Assembly (NCBI GenBank): GCA_963693315.1
Contig: OY856186.1
Location: 384,622,215 to 384,686,214, forward strand
Length of the DNA stretch: 64,000 nucleotides
From: Diogma glabrata
Lineage: Eukaryota > Arthropoda > Insecta > Diptera > Cylindrotomidae
Direction: 5' to 3'
The position numbers and the translations under genes were made by a program. Under the pieces are notes generated by a model. The model saw nothing but the letters and a program-made list of their open reading frames with translations, did not search any database and was not told where the DNA came from. Shown here one piece after another: positions 1-11,535 of the stretch; position 1 is the stretch's first letter, and every line of letters begins with the position of its first letter.

Positions 1-639
1 ATCGTTAAATTGGCTGGGTTTTCAGAATTCATAATTAATTAAAATTGATAGACATTGATTGCAATTCAATTTTCAAAATTTACCTCATTTCTGTGATTGT
101 TGGAAGGATACCTTGAATTTACTGCAGTTTTCACCAAAATCTCCGAAACAAAAATAGTTTTGTTCATCGAGAATAATATAACTTTAGAACATATAGAATT
201 TAATTTGCTTGCTGTGATTACCTTTATATGAATACCCTAACATTTTGATATATGTATTTACTTATGAACTAGTATAATAACGAGACAACACAATACAGTG
301 CCTAACTGAAGGGTTAAACCCAATGGATACACAACTATAGTTTCTTATAAGGATGACACGAATAAGGTCAACAGTTCAATTCAACAATTGATGGTTGAAT
401 GTTTGATAACGTTTTGAGAATGATCAAGAGGAATACTTTGTTGACCTTGGTTATGTATTAAAGATGAAATTGTTTCAAACATGAACCGAAAAAAAAATGA
501 TTCCCAGTTACTAAAACTTTGAGTATAAAATGATAATGAAGAGGCCCTTTTACACGAAAACTGGACCATTGACTGATACGAAGACTTTGATCCTAAATTG
601 ACGACGACGGGAACATGAACGAAAGACGATGAAATTCTG
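1..639. other. AT-rich flank, no gene
   Basis: No coding region or RNA gene is recognisable. From about position 300 this is probably the start of the non-coding 3' tail of the minus-strand BEL-1 element, because similar short-repeat tail sequence follows directly. I could not find a matching LTR edge, so the 3' LTR of BEL-1 may lie outside the window or be lost. Confidence 0.4.
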
Positions 640-905
640 ATCACTTATACCGAAGATAAATGATCCCATGTAACGAAGAGTGGATCAAGAAATGAAACGA
701 TGACGAACTGGCCAACTGTACCGAAGAAAAATGATCTTATATAACGAAGAGTGGATCATGAATAAAATAAAACGTGCTCAAACGTACCGAAGAAACATGA
801 CCTTATATAACGAAGAGTGGATCATGAATAAAAAATGAAGACCTGATCAACTGTACCGAAGAAAACATGATCTTATAATACTTACAATTACCCTTACCAG
901 ACGTG
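640..905. repeat. tandem repeat, about 70-bp unit, BEL-1 3' tail
   Basis: The string AACGAAGAGTGGATCA recurs at about 672, 743 and 809, followed by a diverged partial unit that keeps only TGTACCGAAGAAAACATGATC-type sequence. Spacing is 66-71 bp. It lies downstream of the BEL-1 pol stop in element orientation, where BEL-2 also carries tandem arrays, so I read it as part of the untranslated 3' tail. Confidence 0.7.
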
Positions 906-1071
906 ATTATGACATCAAAATGATTTTAATGATCACATGAACACATCATGTAGATAATATCAATATTACTTTCAAGACTGTGGATATTTTAAGCGCTTAT
1001 TACCCTCGATTCGATTAATTGACGATTATTGAGGTTTGCTACCGTCACATCACAAGTTTGTAGTTGTTACA

Positions 1072-1480
1072 TGATTGTTTTTGAGATTTACCGGTTTGAT
1101 GAAACTAGTGAATTGGCATCAAATAATGAACGATCATTAAACCATCTGAAAAGCGTAGTGATATTGCATATTAATATTCCGCAATCATAATATCACAATT
1201 TTGTGATTATTATAACTGTTTGAGATGCATCATGTTGAGTAGGAAACTAGGTGAACTACATCACCAATAAAACTCTCATTGAACATCTAACTGTGCGTAG
1301 CGTCGAGAAAAATTTAAAAAAAATGTCGTAATTATAATATCACAATTTTGTGATTATTATACAACTGTTTTGAGATGTACCATATGGATGGAAGACTAGA
1401 TGATTGGAAAATCATCAGTAGCCGATCATTTGAACATCCTATGGTGTGTAACGTCGAACACAAATTTAAACTGCTTTAGT
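1072..1480. repeat. tandem repeat, about 147-bp unit with inverted repeats
   Basis: Two clear units and a third diverged one. ATAATATCACAATTTTGTGA followed by TTATTAT, a near-perfect inverted repeat, occurs at 1187 and again at 1334. Both copies are followed by a CTGTTT(T)GAGATG string and later by a GTGxGTAxCGTCGA string. It directly precedes (plus coordinates) the stop codon of the BEL-1 pol pseudogene, so it belongs to that element's 3' untranslated tail. Confidence 0.65.
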
Positions 1481-1530
1481 GTTACAAAGACATATACATT
1501 AAAAACTTCTTTTGTTGTCGACATTGATTG

Positions 1531-4487
1531 TTATTCAATATCGGGTAGTGGTAGTACGCTTATACGATTAACTGCACGTTTAAGTAAGGTACGGGACGTT
1601 TTAAGTGTGACAACGCGAACTATACCGTCTTGTCCCGGATGCAATTCGACAATGCGCCCCAACTGCCATTTGAGTGGGGGAAGAGTATCGTCATGAATTA
1701 TAACTAGTGAACCTATTTGAAGCTCAAACGGCGCATGATTCCACTTCTTCCGCCTTTGCAATTCTGACAAATATTCGATGCTCCATCTCTCCCAAAATCG
1801 TTGTGCCATTTGCTGAATTCTCTGAAACCGGGATAACCTTGACGCATTAAGATGTAATATAGATGGTTCAGGTATCGCTGTGAGGGGTGCACCTATAAGG
1901 AAATGTCCAGGAGTTAATGCTTCGAAATCGTTAGGGTCACTTGATAATGGAGTCAGCGGTCGTGAATTCAAACACGCCTCAATTTGACATAATAACGTTA
2001 AGAATTCTTCAGTTGTCAACGTTTCAGAACCCGTCACTCGCTTAAGATGGTGTTTTGCACTTTTTACTGCGGCCTCCCACAAACCACCGAAGTGAGGAGA
2101 CCGAGGTGGTATGGTATTCCATTCAATATTTTGGTTGGAGCAGTACCGCGAAGTTGCATCTTGAAAGTGTTGCGAGACAAATAAACTTTTGAGTTCTTGG
2201 AGTTCCGATCGACTTCCAATGAAGTTCGTGGCATTGTCCGAGTATATCTTGCTGCATAGTCCACGGCGACCTATAAACCGACGGAGACATGCAATAAAGG
2301 AGTCAGTAGTTGCATTTAATACCAATTTCAGGTGAACGGCCTTAGTGGCGAAACACACAAAAACGCAAATGTAGCATTTAAATTTAGTCCTGCTCCTGCT
2401 GGACTGAACAAAAAAAACGGACCACAAAAATCCACACCAACAACAGAAAAGGGTCGATCGGGTTTGTTGACTCTGTCTGCGGGTAAATCACCCATGACTT
2501 GGAGTCGCAATTTTGGTTTTGATCGAAAACATCTGACACACTGATGTACAATCGAGCGACATAAGCTACGTCCACCCACAATCCAATATAATCGTCGGAG
2601 GTTGTATAATAAGGCCTGAGGACCTGCATGTAGTGATCTTTCATGTTCGTGACGAACAATAAGAGTGCTCAAGACATGACATCCTGGTAACAGAATCGGG
2701 TGCTTTTGACCTTCATTGATGTTCGCGTTTACCAACCGACCACCTACTCGAAGGGTATCATGAGTGTCAAGGAATGGTGACAATGCTATAATAGGACTTT
2801 TAACCGGCAGATGCTTGAATCTCTTTAGAGACTTAATGTCTTCAGCATAATGTTGTTTCTGCACCAATTTTATGAGCCGTAATGTGGCAGACTCAATTTC
2901 ATTAGGGGAGAGAAACATTGAGGACTGTTTGGCTCTAATGGCTTTGCTTCCAATACAACTGAAAAAACGAAGAATATAGGCAGTGACTCGCACCAACTTA
3001 ATGAATGACTGAAATCTATTCAATAAACTATGATCGATGAACGACTGTTGCAGAAGGCTGATGGTTTCCTGGTTTGGCTGATGGTTTGATGGTTTCCTTA
3101 ACTCAAGAGATCCGAAATCTTCCGTGAGATGATCTGAGATGATTATAGGCCAGGTGGATGACGGATTCTTTAAGAAGACAGGACCATTCCACCAAAGCTC
3201 GTGTGATAAAAACATTGCTGGGCTAAGACCTCGTGAAATGGGATCAGCTGGATTTTCGGTTGTATGAACATAATACCAGTCCTTTGACGATGTCAAATCT
3301 TGTATTTTAGTGATCCTATTAGCAACAAATGCTTGATATTTATAAGCTTCGGATTGAATTCTAAAGAGAGTGACCTTCGAATCAGTCCACAGGTATACTT
3401 GATGAACCGTTAGGTCCATGAGTGTCAAAACTTTGTTAATCAATTCTGCCAGTAGTACTGCCGCACAAAGCTCAAGCCGAGGAATGGTTTCCTGTTTCAA
3501 TGGCGATACTTTAGATTTTGCGCACAATAGATTTATCCGATATTTATTTTCGATGGATTCCGAACGAGTATAAATTACGCAACCGTATGCCTTCTCAGAG
3601 GCATCACAAAAGCCATGAAGTTCAAATCGTTTATCACAAGGGGCACAAATTGGTCTTAGTATAGAAATTTGAGTTAAATTGTGCAGTTTTTCCTTGAAAA
3701 TGGTCCATCGGTTTATAAGTTGAGGTGGTAGGTAGTCATCCCATCCAATTTCTTGCAAGACCCAGATCGACTGCATGATCAGTTTTGCTGTCACTATAAT
3801 TGGTGCACAGATTCCAAAAGGATCAAAGAGTTGACAAATTTCCGAAAGTACTGTCCTTTTTGTACAAAGCGAAGATATCGGTAGCTAGTTAAGATTAATC
3901 TCAAAATGGTCGGAAGTTGTATTCCAGTTCAATCCCAATACTAAGGTGACTGGAGTAGTTTCATCTTGTTCTGACGTTAGTTGGACTTCATTAGAACTGA
4001 ATTTACGTAGTTCGAAGCCACCCATAAGCAATAGTTCAATTAGCTCACGTTTTAGTTTCATGGCATCATCCACTGTTGCAGCACCCGTTAACACATCATC
4101 AAAATAGAAATCGTTAGTCAAAACCTTTGCTGCTGCGAGAAACTTGCCTTGCTCATCACTAGCTAATTGTTGCAGCGTTCTAGTGGCTAAAAACGGTGCA
4201 CAGGCAGTGCCGTAGGTCACTGTCCGCAGATTAAATGTCTGAACTTGATCAGTTTCACTATCACGCCACAAAATTCGTTGAAGGTTTATATAATCATCAT
4301 GTACCAGAATCTGGCGATACATCTTCGTAATGTCGCCGCTGAATGCCACAACATGCTTCCTGAATCGCAACAAAATTGAAAACAAGTTCTGCTGAACAGT
4401 TGGCGCTACCATCAAACAATCATTCAATGAGATATTAGATGATGTACGTGATGACGCATTAAATACGACCCGTAACTTTGTGGTGGT
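1531..4487 (-). pseudogene. BEL-1 pol: RT, RNase H, integrase, DUF5641 (broken)
   Basis: Encodes the replication and integration half of a BEL/Pao polyprotein. In order on the minus strand: the RT region with NDCLMVAPTVQQNL and the active-site box NDFYFDDVLTG (most relatives have YVDD); the RNase H-like Pao region with LHGFCDASEKAYG, LPRLELCAAVLLAEL and NPADPISRGL; the integrase zinc-binding H2C2 region; the DDE core with GVDFCGPF, IYSDNATNFIGS and HFGGLWEAAVKSAK; and the C-terminal DUF5641 region ending at 1531. Two lesions break it: an in-frame TAG at 3885-3887 between RT and RNase H, and a frameshift at the eight-A run 2410-2417 just after GVDFCGPF. The homopolymer lesion could be an assembly error, but the stop codon and the solo LTR make a dead copy likely. 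Confidence 0.9.
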
Positions 4488-5273
4488 ACTTTGTAGAGAT
4501 ACTACTACATCTACCTATCCAAATCAAAACACATATAATAAGTTATAAAGGAATTCCCGTGACGTAATTTCTTTTTATCAAAACAAAATAATAATAATTT
4601 AGTAAACAACATTTCATATGTTTACAATTATAAGTAAGCAAAGTTTTATGAACTTTATGAATTATACATTACTCAAAGTGTGTCATCATATATTATGTTT
4701 CAAAACATTTAAACTAATTTTAAATAATTTTAAATAAAACAAAAGGTAAATAATTATGATGACACAGATTTTATTAAGGGGAAAATAATAAGTAATTAAA
4801 TTGACATATATATTATATGTACATTTTGCTAGAATTGCATTCTCTAGCATAATTAATTTGAAATAAATATATTGATTGATTTAAGTGGGGATTAGGAAAA
4901 TGAAAATGCAAATCCAAAAATTGTATAAAAGAAAGTTTTCGAACAAATAAAAATCAGAATCAGTTTGAATTTAAATAGTGTTTTACTTTCTCTGATCCTC
5001 CCGACGACCTCAGTTGACGCACGTCAAACGGGTCTAACGGTTCTTTCCTTGGTGCAAAGTTGTTTCGGCAAACTGTATCGTTGAAAAGCCGGACAGTTCT
5101 TGACTAACGGACGTATAGACGGGCAGTGTTAAAATATCTCTTGTGGTATATTTTACCACCATCAAAAGTTTAAAATAATAAGTAATAAATACGCAGTCAG
5201 ATCAAGGTAGTGAACAAATGTCGTTTACTCATGATATAGAGTACGTTCATTTGGTGTACACCCACCACAACTT
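4488..5273. repeat. 4-bp target-site duplication ACTT flanking the solo LTR
   Basis: ACTT at 4488-4491 and ACTT at 5270-5273 bracket the solo LTR exactly. With one copy retained and the insert removed, the BEL-1 reading frame stays open and aligns with BEL-2 at the start of the RT domain, which fixes both boundaries. Confidence 0.88.
4492..5269 (+). mobile_element. solo LTR, probably Ty3/Gypsy
   Basis: A 778-bp insert starting TGTAGAGATAC and ending CACCCACCACA, so it has the TG...CA ends of an LTR, flanked by a 4-bp duplication typical of Ty3/Gypsy integrases (BEL/Pao usually makes 5 bp). A TATAAAA box at 4924-4930 and an AATAAA at 4946-4951 on the plus strand suggest plus orientation. There is no internal coding region and no second LTR, so it is the product of LTR-LTR recombination. 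No other copy was seen in the window. Confidence 0.82.
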
Positions 5274-7050
5274 GCTTCTTTAATCACGTAGTGATGGGGC
5301 AGGTAGTACGACGTTTCCTCTATTCGGTGATCTATAGGAGTCATGTGGCCTAGAACGCGGTATTCAGTAATAAATTCGTGGTATAGTTGCCGGACTTCAG
5401 GATTATTATTTAGACGTGATTCCAATGCAAGAAATTGCCGATAAGCTGATGTGTGCGATTTGCCCAATTGTGATAACAAAGGTTTAGTAGGAAGAGATAC
5501 ACAATATCGACCGGTAGCCATTCTCGTAACGTTATTATGGTAATGACTCTCGGCTGCAACTTCTTCCTTAGACCATATTGGCTTTACGGGTAGACTTTCC
5601 AGTTCCCAAAATTTTCTCATTTGCGTGTCAAGAGTTTGGAGTGAACAAAGAGCAATGTGTGATTGTACCTCATCGACCTTAAGATTTATCTTTGATGACC
5701 CACATACGATATAACCTAGCTGTGAGGCGAGGAAGGGTGGTAGTTCATCATATAGTTTAACCGACGAACCAAGAAATAATTCATGATAAATTTCGGCACC
5801 TAAAAGGACATCAATGCGATCCGGAATATGGAAACTTGGATCAGCTAAATGAATATCACCAATCATCGGAGACGGAGGTAGACTTACTGTCATACACGGC
5901 ACCATGTTGGTGATCTTGGGTAATATATAAAATTTAAGATCCACAGTGTAGTTAGTTACACGCGATGATAATGTGAGGTTCACTTTATGTCGAATTATTG
6001 TTTCGTTCGCTCCGATACCGGAAATGGTTTTAGAAGTGGGCAACTTGTGGACCTTCAGCGAGGAGCACAAATTCGAAGTGACGAAGTTCATGGTTGACCC
6101 GCTGTCAAGAAGTGCTCTGCACAGAACCGGGGTCCTGCCATGGACTGAGAGGTTAATAAGAGCTGTACCAAGCAGCACGAGACGGTTTGGAGAGTCCGAT
6201 GATTTTAAACATGACTGATTAAGAATGACAGGGGCAGGACATGCAGCTGTCGATTCGATTTCACATGGAGCTATGTGGTTGTCATCATTGTTCGATGACG
6301 ATGAATAGCCAACGGTAGGTGTGAGCGACTGATTGAATGATTCCGTAGTTGGGAAGTGAAGTAGCACATGATGCTTCAGTGAACATTTCTTACACGAAGG
6401 CGCATTGCAGTCTCGAAGCCGAAGACGGTCTATAAGACAATTTCCGCAAATTCTCCGTTCTTTTACAAAATAGAATCTCGTCTTGGGTGTTATACCTTCA
6501 CCGCCGAAGACTGGGCACTGAGGTAAGGTATGGGACCCTGAGCAATACTCGCAATTGCGAGGTGATGAAGTTGAAGTAGTAAATGCGTTTAAGGAAACCT
6601 TATTGTATTGTTTTGTTGACCGTGTCAATTGTTGGGATGTACCACTACTCAAAGCATCAAGAACTCGGATACGAGTTTGCAATAGTTCAACCAGCGTCTG
6701 AAATGACATAATCACATTTGGTTTAGCGGTTTTTATAATGTGAATTCGCGACGAATTGTCCAATCTATTCAGTAAATGGTGGATCAGCAACAAATCCCAG
6801 CTTTCTACATTTACCTTTAATGATTTCAGAGCGTTATAATGTTTTGATACCTTATCAACAAAACATTGAAGAGACTTGGCAGAATGTTCTTGAGGAGTCT
6901 TTACATTATATAATTCTGCGGTATGAATTCGTTGAATTTTAATTTCATTGTCGTATTTTTCACACAACGACGTCCAAGCAATATCATAGTTTGCACCAGT
7001 GACGGGAAGACTTTCTATAATTGAATATGCGGTTCCCACGCGGATACAGG
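5270..7050 (-). pseudogene. BEL-1 gag and aspartic protease (N-terminally truncated)
   Basis: Gag and protease part of a BEL/Pao polyprotein. Reading from 7050 downward: the C-terminal part of the gag domain (IESLPVTGANYDIAW), two Cys/His clusters (CEYCSGSHTLPQC, then CGNCLIDR with CKKCSLKHH), the protease active site LLDSGSTMNFVTS, and the stretch before RT ending at HHYVIKEAS, where the solo LTR interrupts. The last residues of the open frame below 5270 come from the solo LTR. The reading frame is otherwise open. Comparison with BEL-2 shows about 165 N-terminal residues missing, replaced at about 7050 by AT-rich repeat sequence with no gag continuation beyond it. Confidence 0.88.
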
Positions 7051-7680
7051 ATTTCAAAAAACTTTTTCTAAAATTCTAAGAATATTGCAAAAATTATAAC
7101 AAAATCGAAAATACAAACTTGCCTCAAAATCAAAAAATATAATAAAATCAAAAATTTAAACTTTTTCAAAACTTTAAAAATATTCCGAAAATTCTTAAAA
7201 AATCAATAATACAAACTTTTTCAAAATTTCAAAAATGTTTCTTAAATTATAACAAAATCAAAAATTTCCATGTCCAATTTCATGTTCGATAAAATTTCAT
7301 GTCAAACAAATAATTAATTCATTTTCCCAAAAAATAGAGTAAACACAATGAAAATCATTCTTTTGACACACTTGACAATACTTTGTTGACAAATTTATAA
7401 TGCAATAATCTAGTTTTTGGTCTCATATACCTTGCATCCCAACCAAAAATTTGCAAATTTCCTTGTTTTGACACACTGGACGATTTTTTTGACATACTTC
7501 CGGAACAGTTATAGAACACATGGTCCTTTCGGAACATTTTTAGAAATAATTTTAGAAACAAAAATTGTTTTCTAGATTTCGTCGGTTGTGACGGCCAGCC
7601 GGGCGGCAGACAGACATACATATTTTTTTTTATCTTTTTTAGAATCAGTAGTGTAACGTGTACAAAAACTATTGTGAACA
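7050..7680. repeat. dispersed AT-rich repeat family A, copy 1
   Basis: The left half is degenerate CAAAATTCCAAAAATATT-type sequence, the same as 18890-19330. The right half carries TTGACACACTTGACA, CACTTCCGG, GGTCCTTTCGGA and GGCAGACAGACATACAT, then a T-run and AGAATCAGTAG, closely matched at 21690-22020. It abuts the truncated gag of BEL-1. No coding potential. Its class is not clear; a non-autonomous DNA element is possible. Confidence 0.6.
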
Positions 7681-7689
7681 AAAAGCAAA

Positions 7690-8850
7690 TGCTCAATATT
7701 TTTCGAATTAAATGTAATGTGATTGTTTAAATTATTAAACTCCATCTTTCGTTTCATGTCTTCATTTAAAACTTTTGCTTCAAACTTTAAACTTTTTTCT
7801 ATATAATATATAATTGAACATGTAACGGTTTTCGTTGTTAAATAAAAATTAAAATACTTTTGTTTACATAGAACAGCTGATTGATTTAAAAATAATAATA
7901 AAATGAATGGAAATTAGTAACTTGTTATTTAAAGAAAAAGATCGTTGTAAATAAAGTAAATTTTGCATTCTTATAATTGCTTAAAGGTAATTTTATATAA
8001 TTTATTTATAGTTATTTATTATTATGTATTAGAAACTAAGTTGAGAAAAATAAGGTATGAATGAAGAACATCGAATATCGAATTCAACTGAAGGAATTTA
8101 TTACAATAACAAACAAAAATATGAGATGATTACTAACATGAAGTTTGAAAACACTGTTCAACTGTTGTTGTTTCTGGGAATAGTTTTTCAATCAATGCCA
8201 GTTTTATAGTACAAAATATCGAACAAGAACAATAAATTTATTAAAGCAGTTCGAAAAACATCGGCCTTAATTTCCTGTCGAAAAAAAAAATGAAATTGGA
8301 ACACAACGTTACCAGCATAAAAAATTTGAAAAAGGAGAAGTGGAGATTAAGTCAATTAGTATATATAGCTGATAAAGTTATCAATCAGGCTATTCTCTTC
8401 TATTCGTTTTTTGAGAGTTTTGAAAGCAAGGGCATTGAGCTGTAGCAGCTGGCAGAAACAACATAAAAATTAAGTTAAAAAGGAAAACATTGATCAGCGA
8501 GGATTTATTGGGATCTGGAAGATTGGAAAAAAAAAGGAAATGAAGAAGACAACAGTGGATCACGCAATTATTTATAAATAAATATTTTTGTTAATTTATT
8601 TAAATTATTATTTCTGTTTAATTATTTTTTTTTTTTTGCTAAATTTGTGTTATATTGATAAAGAAGATATTATTTTTGTTAAAGTTTAAAGTTAAAAATT
8701 CAGTTGATCTCTTGCTAAATTATGGAAATATAAAAGAAAAAACTTATTATTTAAACTATTTTGTTTTGTTTATGTTTGTTGTGTCTAGTAAAGTTAATGG
8801 TGTTCTAGTGTTTTGTGTTTGAGAAAAATTGAAAGTGATAAAGGAATTGT
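7690..8850. other. AT-rich, nothing recognised
   Basis: No convincing coding region, RNA gene or repeat structure on either strand. Short open frames here lack any family resemblance and have low-complexity composition. Confidence 0.5.
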
Positions 8851-8852
8851 TC

Positions 8853-8936
8853 AAAGGTAAGAACTTACTTGATAAAGGCCCGTCCCACACCTTCAAAAAT
8901 AATTTATAGCGTTGTGGCAAAGGAGGACGTTATAAT
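8853..8936 (+). repeat. 84-bp repeat, copy 1 (possible LTR end)
   Basis: Begins AAAGGTAAGAACTTACTTGA and ends GGACGTTATAAT. An almost identical stretch is at 11337-11417, immediately after a gag-like remnant. It is followed at once by a primer-site-like sequence, which is why I suggest it may be the 3' end of an LTR of a Gypsy element. Outside this stretch the two copies do not match. Confidence 0.5.
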
Positions 8937-8955
8937 TGGCATCCCTTGTGGGGAC
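8937..8955 (+). promoter_or_regulatory. possible tRNA-Lys-type primer binding site
   Basis: TGGCATCCCTTGTGGGGAC matches the tRNA-Lys-type primer site TGGCGCCCAACGTGGGG at 12 of 17 positions by eye and lies directly after the possible LTR end. Osvaldo-like Gypsy elements use tRNA-Lys, and the gag remnant downstream has an Osvaldo-like N-terminus. The match is weak, so this is tentative. Confidence 0.3.
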
Positions 8956-10600
8956 ACAACCAGAACAAACGACAGCTTTGTCAAGTGGGTTCTTACAAAA
9001 CAATTCTTTTTTTTTTACTTATTTATGCTGTATAGTTCATATGGTTTTGGTGACGTTCATTTTTGTTTATGTGTTATAAAAATATATACAGTTTAAGTGA
9101 AATAATGTTAAATTCTGGGTGAATAAAATCATTTTTTGTGTAAAGTTATACCGTTTAAGTTTAAGTTATACCGTTTAGTTAAAGCATGCAAATAAAATAT
9201 TTTTTTGGTGATAGTTAAAGCATGCGATAATTTATTATATATGATTGAGGTTGTGTGTTTAGTGGAGTTTTAGTTCTAGTTACTGTGTTTATTAGTTTTA
9301 GGGTTTGCACTTGTGACAAAAAGAGTAAGAAGATTAAAAGATATAACTGAATTAAAATTTATACAAAAAAAATCCAAGAATTTAAATGTTCTAGCATAGA
9401 GATTCGCTGATATTTCACTAGTTTTGATTTGTCGTTTAAAGTATATTTGTGCAACGTGGTCAACGTTATTAAACCAGTATAAAATATTTTTGAGCAATAT
9501 ACAGTTTTTTTTTGTGGAAAAAATATTTTAGATTAAGGTGCATGCAAATGTGTTTTTTTTGTTGTTATGTAAAGTTTGTACAGTTATGTATATAATGTGC
9601 TTGCAAATTGAAAAAAAAATATATTATATGTGAAGTTCTTGTGTTTGTGATTAGTTTTTAGTTGTGATTTTATGTTTTGGTAATCATGCAAAATATTTAA
9701 AGAAATTTTTATTATAGAAAAAAAAATTAATAAAAAAATTAAAAAAAAATTAAATAATAATAATAAATAAATCCGTTAGTAGAAGTTTTGCAAAGTGATT
9801 AAAACAAAGGAGTTAAATCATAAGAAACATAGCACGTGGATCACAAACAGTGGACGACACCAAAGAAGCGGATCAAAAGATTTGTAACTGTATAAGGTAC
9901 AATTATATTTTTTGCTTACCTTTTTTTATTTTTCATATATTTTGGAAACTTTCTAAAGTTTCATTAAAAATTAATTTGAAATTAAATATTATATTGTTTT
10001 TGGCTTAGTCGTAAAGGATTAAGAAAACAAAGACACGATTAATATTCAAATTTTTGCGTAATAAATAGATATTTTTTGCTGTAATTACCGTGTTATATAT
10101 TTATTTGTGTATCATTATTTTTCATATTTTGTGGATGTCGAGTATTTAGTTTTTTGTGATATCTAATAAATTGCATATTTTCTTTTATATCGTAATTTGA
10201 AATTAATTATTTATTTAACATATTTTGCGGTGAGAGTGGTATAGTCCAAGTCGACATTTTTTCAACATTCTGGGTTATATATTAATATACCGCTGTTACA
10301 CTTTTATATTTATATATTTTATATACTTACGAGTTTATTTATTATATTTACTTATTTTCTCATATATACATATAATTATTCGAATGCGCTCACTATATAC
10401 GGTGATATTCCAGTGTATTAGTTGTACGGAGATTTATAATTACTTATCTTGGTTTACGTTCTTTCCGTATATCGTTGGTAGCAAGTTTAGCTGATAATAT
10501 ACTTGAATATTTTGTTTACTTTTCTTTTGGGTTGAGACATTTTCTTACCTTTGGAATTTTTTGTGATTTATTATTGCTGTGTATACCGTGAACCAAAATT
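8956..10600. other. AT-rich stretch, possible long element leader
   Basis: No coding region. TTAAAGCATGC occurs twice (about 9180 and 9218), and a TAAGTTATACCGTTTA repeat is near 9150-9178. If 8853-11417 is one decayed Gypsy element, this would be its untranslated leader. That is inference only. Confidence 0.3.
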
Positions 10601-11392
10601 ATGGCAATGACAAATGGAGAAGAATATAGGTATGATCCAATCTACATTAGCAATGAAGAGCGTAAACATGAATTGTACATAAGAGGGATTGAAGACTTGA
10701 CTACGAATCGAAGTGAGACAGCAGCATTACGTAATGCAATAGCAAAGGAAAAAGAAGATAGCGAAGTGGAAACTATTCCTTTTATCAACACCCAATCACC
10801 AATTGAAGAACTAAACAAGGGGAGGATGGTGTTAGCAATGCTCACTGACGAATTGCAGATATCTAGACAAAAAATGACATGTCCTTATTGCAATTATTAG
10901 ATCTAGGGCAGCTTTGTGGGTTAATAGGGTAGCTAGAGTAAAAGACAAAACTGTTATAGGGTATGATGACGTATTAGGGGGTTTGGAAGAACTATATAAA
11001 CAAACAATAAGTGGGCAAAATGAAGAAATACTTATTAGTCAGAACACTCAAGTGCCAGTTATAGAACCAAGTCATAGCATAAGATCCGTGATGCAATAAC
11101 AAACCAAATGGCTCGAATGTGTGTGGGTAGAGGTAGAGGAACAGAAAGTGGTTCATCTTCTAGTCTAAACACTTCATTTTTGAATCCGTTTAATAACAAT
11201 GTAAGAGGTTCAGCAGGCATTTTAAACCATTCAGTACGCAAAACTAGCTTTGAACCTGAAATACTTGAAAAACAACAACACAACGATCTTAGATTGGATG
11301 ACCAAAATTATTTTCGCGCTCCACGTCTAATAGCAAAAGGTAAGAACTTACTTGATAAAGGCTCATCCCACACCTTCAAAAATAATTTATAG
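10601..11392 (+). pseudogene. gag-like remnant, probable Ty3/Gypsy (Osvaldo-like)
   Basis: Three open pieces on the plus strand in alternating frames: 10601-10900, about 10900-11096 and about 11097-11392. The first starts MAMTNGEEYRYDP and contains ERKHELYIRGIEDL, the ELxIRG pattern seen at the N-terminus of Osvaldo-like Gypsy gags. The second contains RVARVKDKTVIGYDDVLGGL. The third is Ser/Asn-rich and ends inside the second copy of the 84-bp repeat. There is no Cys/His knuckle, protease or RT downstream. At least two frameshifts are needed to join the parts, so this is a dead, truncated copy. The family assignment rests on one short motif. Confidence 0.45.
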
Positions 11393-11417
11393 CGTTGTGG
11401 CAAAGGTGGACGTTATA
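11337..11417 (+). repeat. 84-bp repeat, copy 2
   Basis: Matches 8853-8936 with a few substitutions (CTCATCCC for CCCGTCCC, GGTGG for GGAGG) and stops before the primer-site-like sequence, where repeat family A tail sequence begins at about 11418. Confidence 0.75.
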
Positions 11418-11535
11418 GGAGGTCCTAAAACGTCGAGAAATGCCAAAAAAAAAGTGGGGGTAAGAATTTCACGCTTATTAATGTAATATTTAGGTCTTTC
11501 AGACCGAAGTAATTAGGTCTTGCAGACCGAAGTAA
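11417..11535 (+). repeat. repeat family A tail, copy 2
   Basis: GGTCCTAAAACGTCGAGAAA followed by GGGTAAGAATTTCAC and GGTCTTTCAGACCGAAGTAA matches 22020-22115 almost base for base. The CAGACCGAAGT end is present twice here (11500-11510 and 11523-11533). Confidence 0.75.

Larger units (their letters stand above)
300..7050 (-). mobile_element. BEL-1: decayed BEL/Pao LTR retrotransposon
   Basis: Minus-strand remnant of the same family as BEL-2: gag-protease (7050 to 5270), pol (4491 to 1531) and a repeat-rich 3' tail. The gag N-terminus (about 165 residues in BEL-2) is absent, ending abruptly where AT-rich repeat sequence begins near 7050. Inside lie a solo LTR (4492-5269), a stop codon at 3885-3887 and a frameshift at the A-run 2410-2417. 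No LTR pair was found. The left limit is approximate. Confidence 0.8.

Noticed and set aside
4481..5273. Insert in BEL-1 read as a DNA transposon with TTGTGGTGG inverted ends
   Set aside because: Using those ends breaks the RT reading frame. Taking TGTAGAGA...CCACCACA with the ACTT duplication keeps the frame open, so a solo LTR fits better.
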